From Clostridiales bacterium (GTDB lineage: Bacteria > Bacillota > Clostridia > Oscillospirales > Oscillospiraceae), in contig JAJQFX010000296.1 of the NCBI GenBank assembly GCA_021200895.1, positions 1 through 5,560 on the forward strand: DNA of 5,560 nt, given 5' to 3'. Positions 5,441 through 5,560 of this stretch are shown here, in pieces. Position 1 is the first letter of the stretch. The number at the start of each line of letters is the position of its first letter. The position numbers and the translations under genes were made by a program. The notes below the pieces were generated by a model. The model was not told where the DNA came from. It worked only from the letters and a program-made list of their open reading frames with translations, and ran no database searches.

Positions 5441-5560
5441 TTATTTGGCCTCCTTTGCAGCCTTTGCCGCTTTTCGCTCTTCCCACAGCGCCGCGACGTG
5501 TTCCTTGTTGTAACCGTACAGCTCCCGGTCCTCAAAGGGATAGGGAGAATTTTTGTCCTT
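5441..5560 (-). CDS. C-terminal tail of a third HXXEE-like protein (partial)
   Basis: Reading in from the right edge on the minus strand, an uninterrupted frame of 39 codons ends at TAA (5441-5443). Its SPYPFEDRELYGYNKEHV aligns with NPYPFAEEEMYGYHKEKV in the tail of the HXXEE protein at 4026-4718. An LW and a charged residue follow in both. The rest of the tail is Ala/Lys-rich (KAAKAAKEAK). The start and the HXXEE motif lie outside the window, so family membership rests only on this tail match, the tandem arrangement and the coupled spacing to the next gene. It would be the most upstream gene of the operon visible here. Confidence 0.75.
   Translation of the reverse strand, partial: KDKNSPYPFEDRELYGYNKEHVAALWEERKAAKAAKEAK

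Noticed and set aside
4350..5513. Long plus-strand frames opposite the two HXXEE genes (4350-4946 and 4977-5513)
   Set aside because: They are rich in His, Gln and Glu, have no family signature, and cross the boundaries of the real minus-strand genes. They are antisense shadows.

Overview
This window most likely comes from a moderately GC-rich Firmicute of class Clostridia, probably a gut Oscillospiraceae/Lachnospiraceae-type anaerobe. The grounds are strong AGGAGG-type ribosome binding sites, an EFR1-type flavodoxin/ferredoxin fusion, an Rrf2 regulator with a CPVG motif and HXXEE-family membrane proteins. This assignment is inferred from gene content, not from a marker gene.

Left block (83-1428, minus strand): a nitroreductase-family flavoprotein is followed by a divergent Sir2-family protein. 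The Sir2 protein keeps the NAD-fold and zinc-ribbon signatures but has Gln where the catalytic His should be. The two genes are separated by an 89-nt gap that contains a long hairpin. A near-perfect sigma-A promoter (TTGACA-17-TATAAT) drives the pair leftwards.

Control region (1429-1734): the nitroreductase promoter lies back to back with a second promoter (TTGATT-17-TATACT) that fires rightwards into an Rrf2-family regulator gene (1735-2223). A perfect 9-bp inverted repeat sits on the -10/start of the nitroreductase promoter. A second copy of its core, with the same 7-bp spacer and 10 of 12 arm bases identical, sits on the -35. This looks like a two-site operator for the Rrf2 protein. Between the rrf2 promoter and its start codon lies a 162-bp MITE-like element with 12-bp terminal inverted repeats and flanking TTAG direct repeats, so it would be transcribed as part of the rrf2 leader.

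Right block (2272-5560, minus strand, convergent with rrf2): a tightly packed operon read from the right edge towards the left. Its order is the C-terminal tail of an HXXEE-like membrane protein (cut by the window edge), a complete HXXEE protein, a second complete HXXEE protein, an EFR1-type flavodoxin/ferredoxin protein, and an SDR oxidoreductase. Gaps are 2, 15 and 21 nt; the last junction is also tight, with the SDR start 2 nt beyond the preceding stop codon. The operon promoter lies outside the window. HXXEE proteins have no known function as far as I know. Their repeated linkage here with an electron-transfer protein and a dehydrogenase is the most interesting part of the window and may mark an uncharacterised membrane redox pathway.

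No RNA genes, CRISPR arrays or transposase genes were seen.
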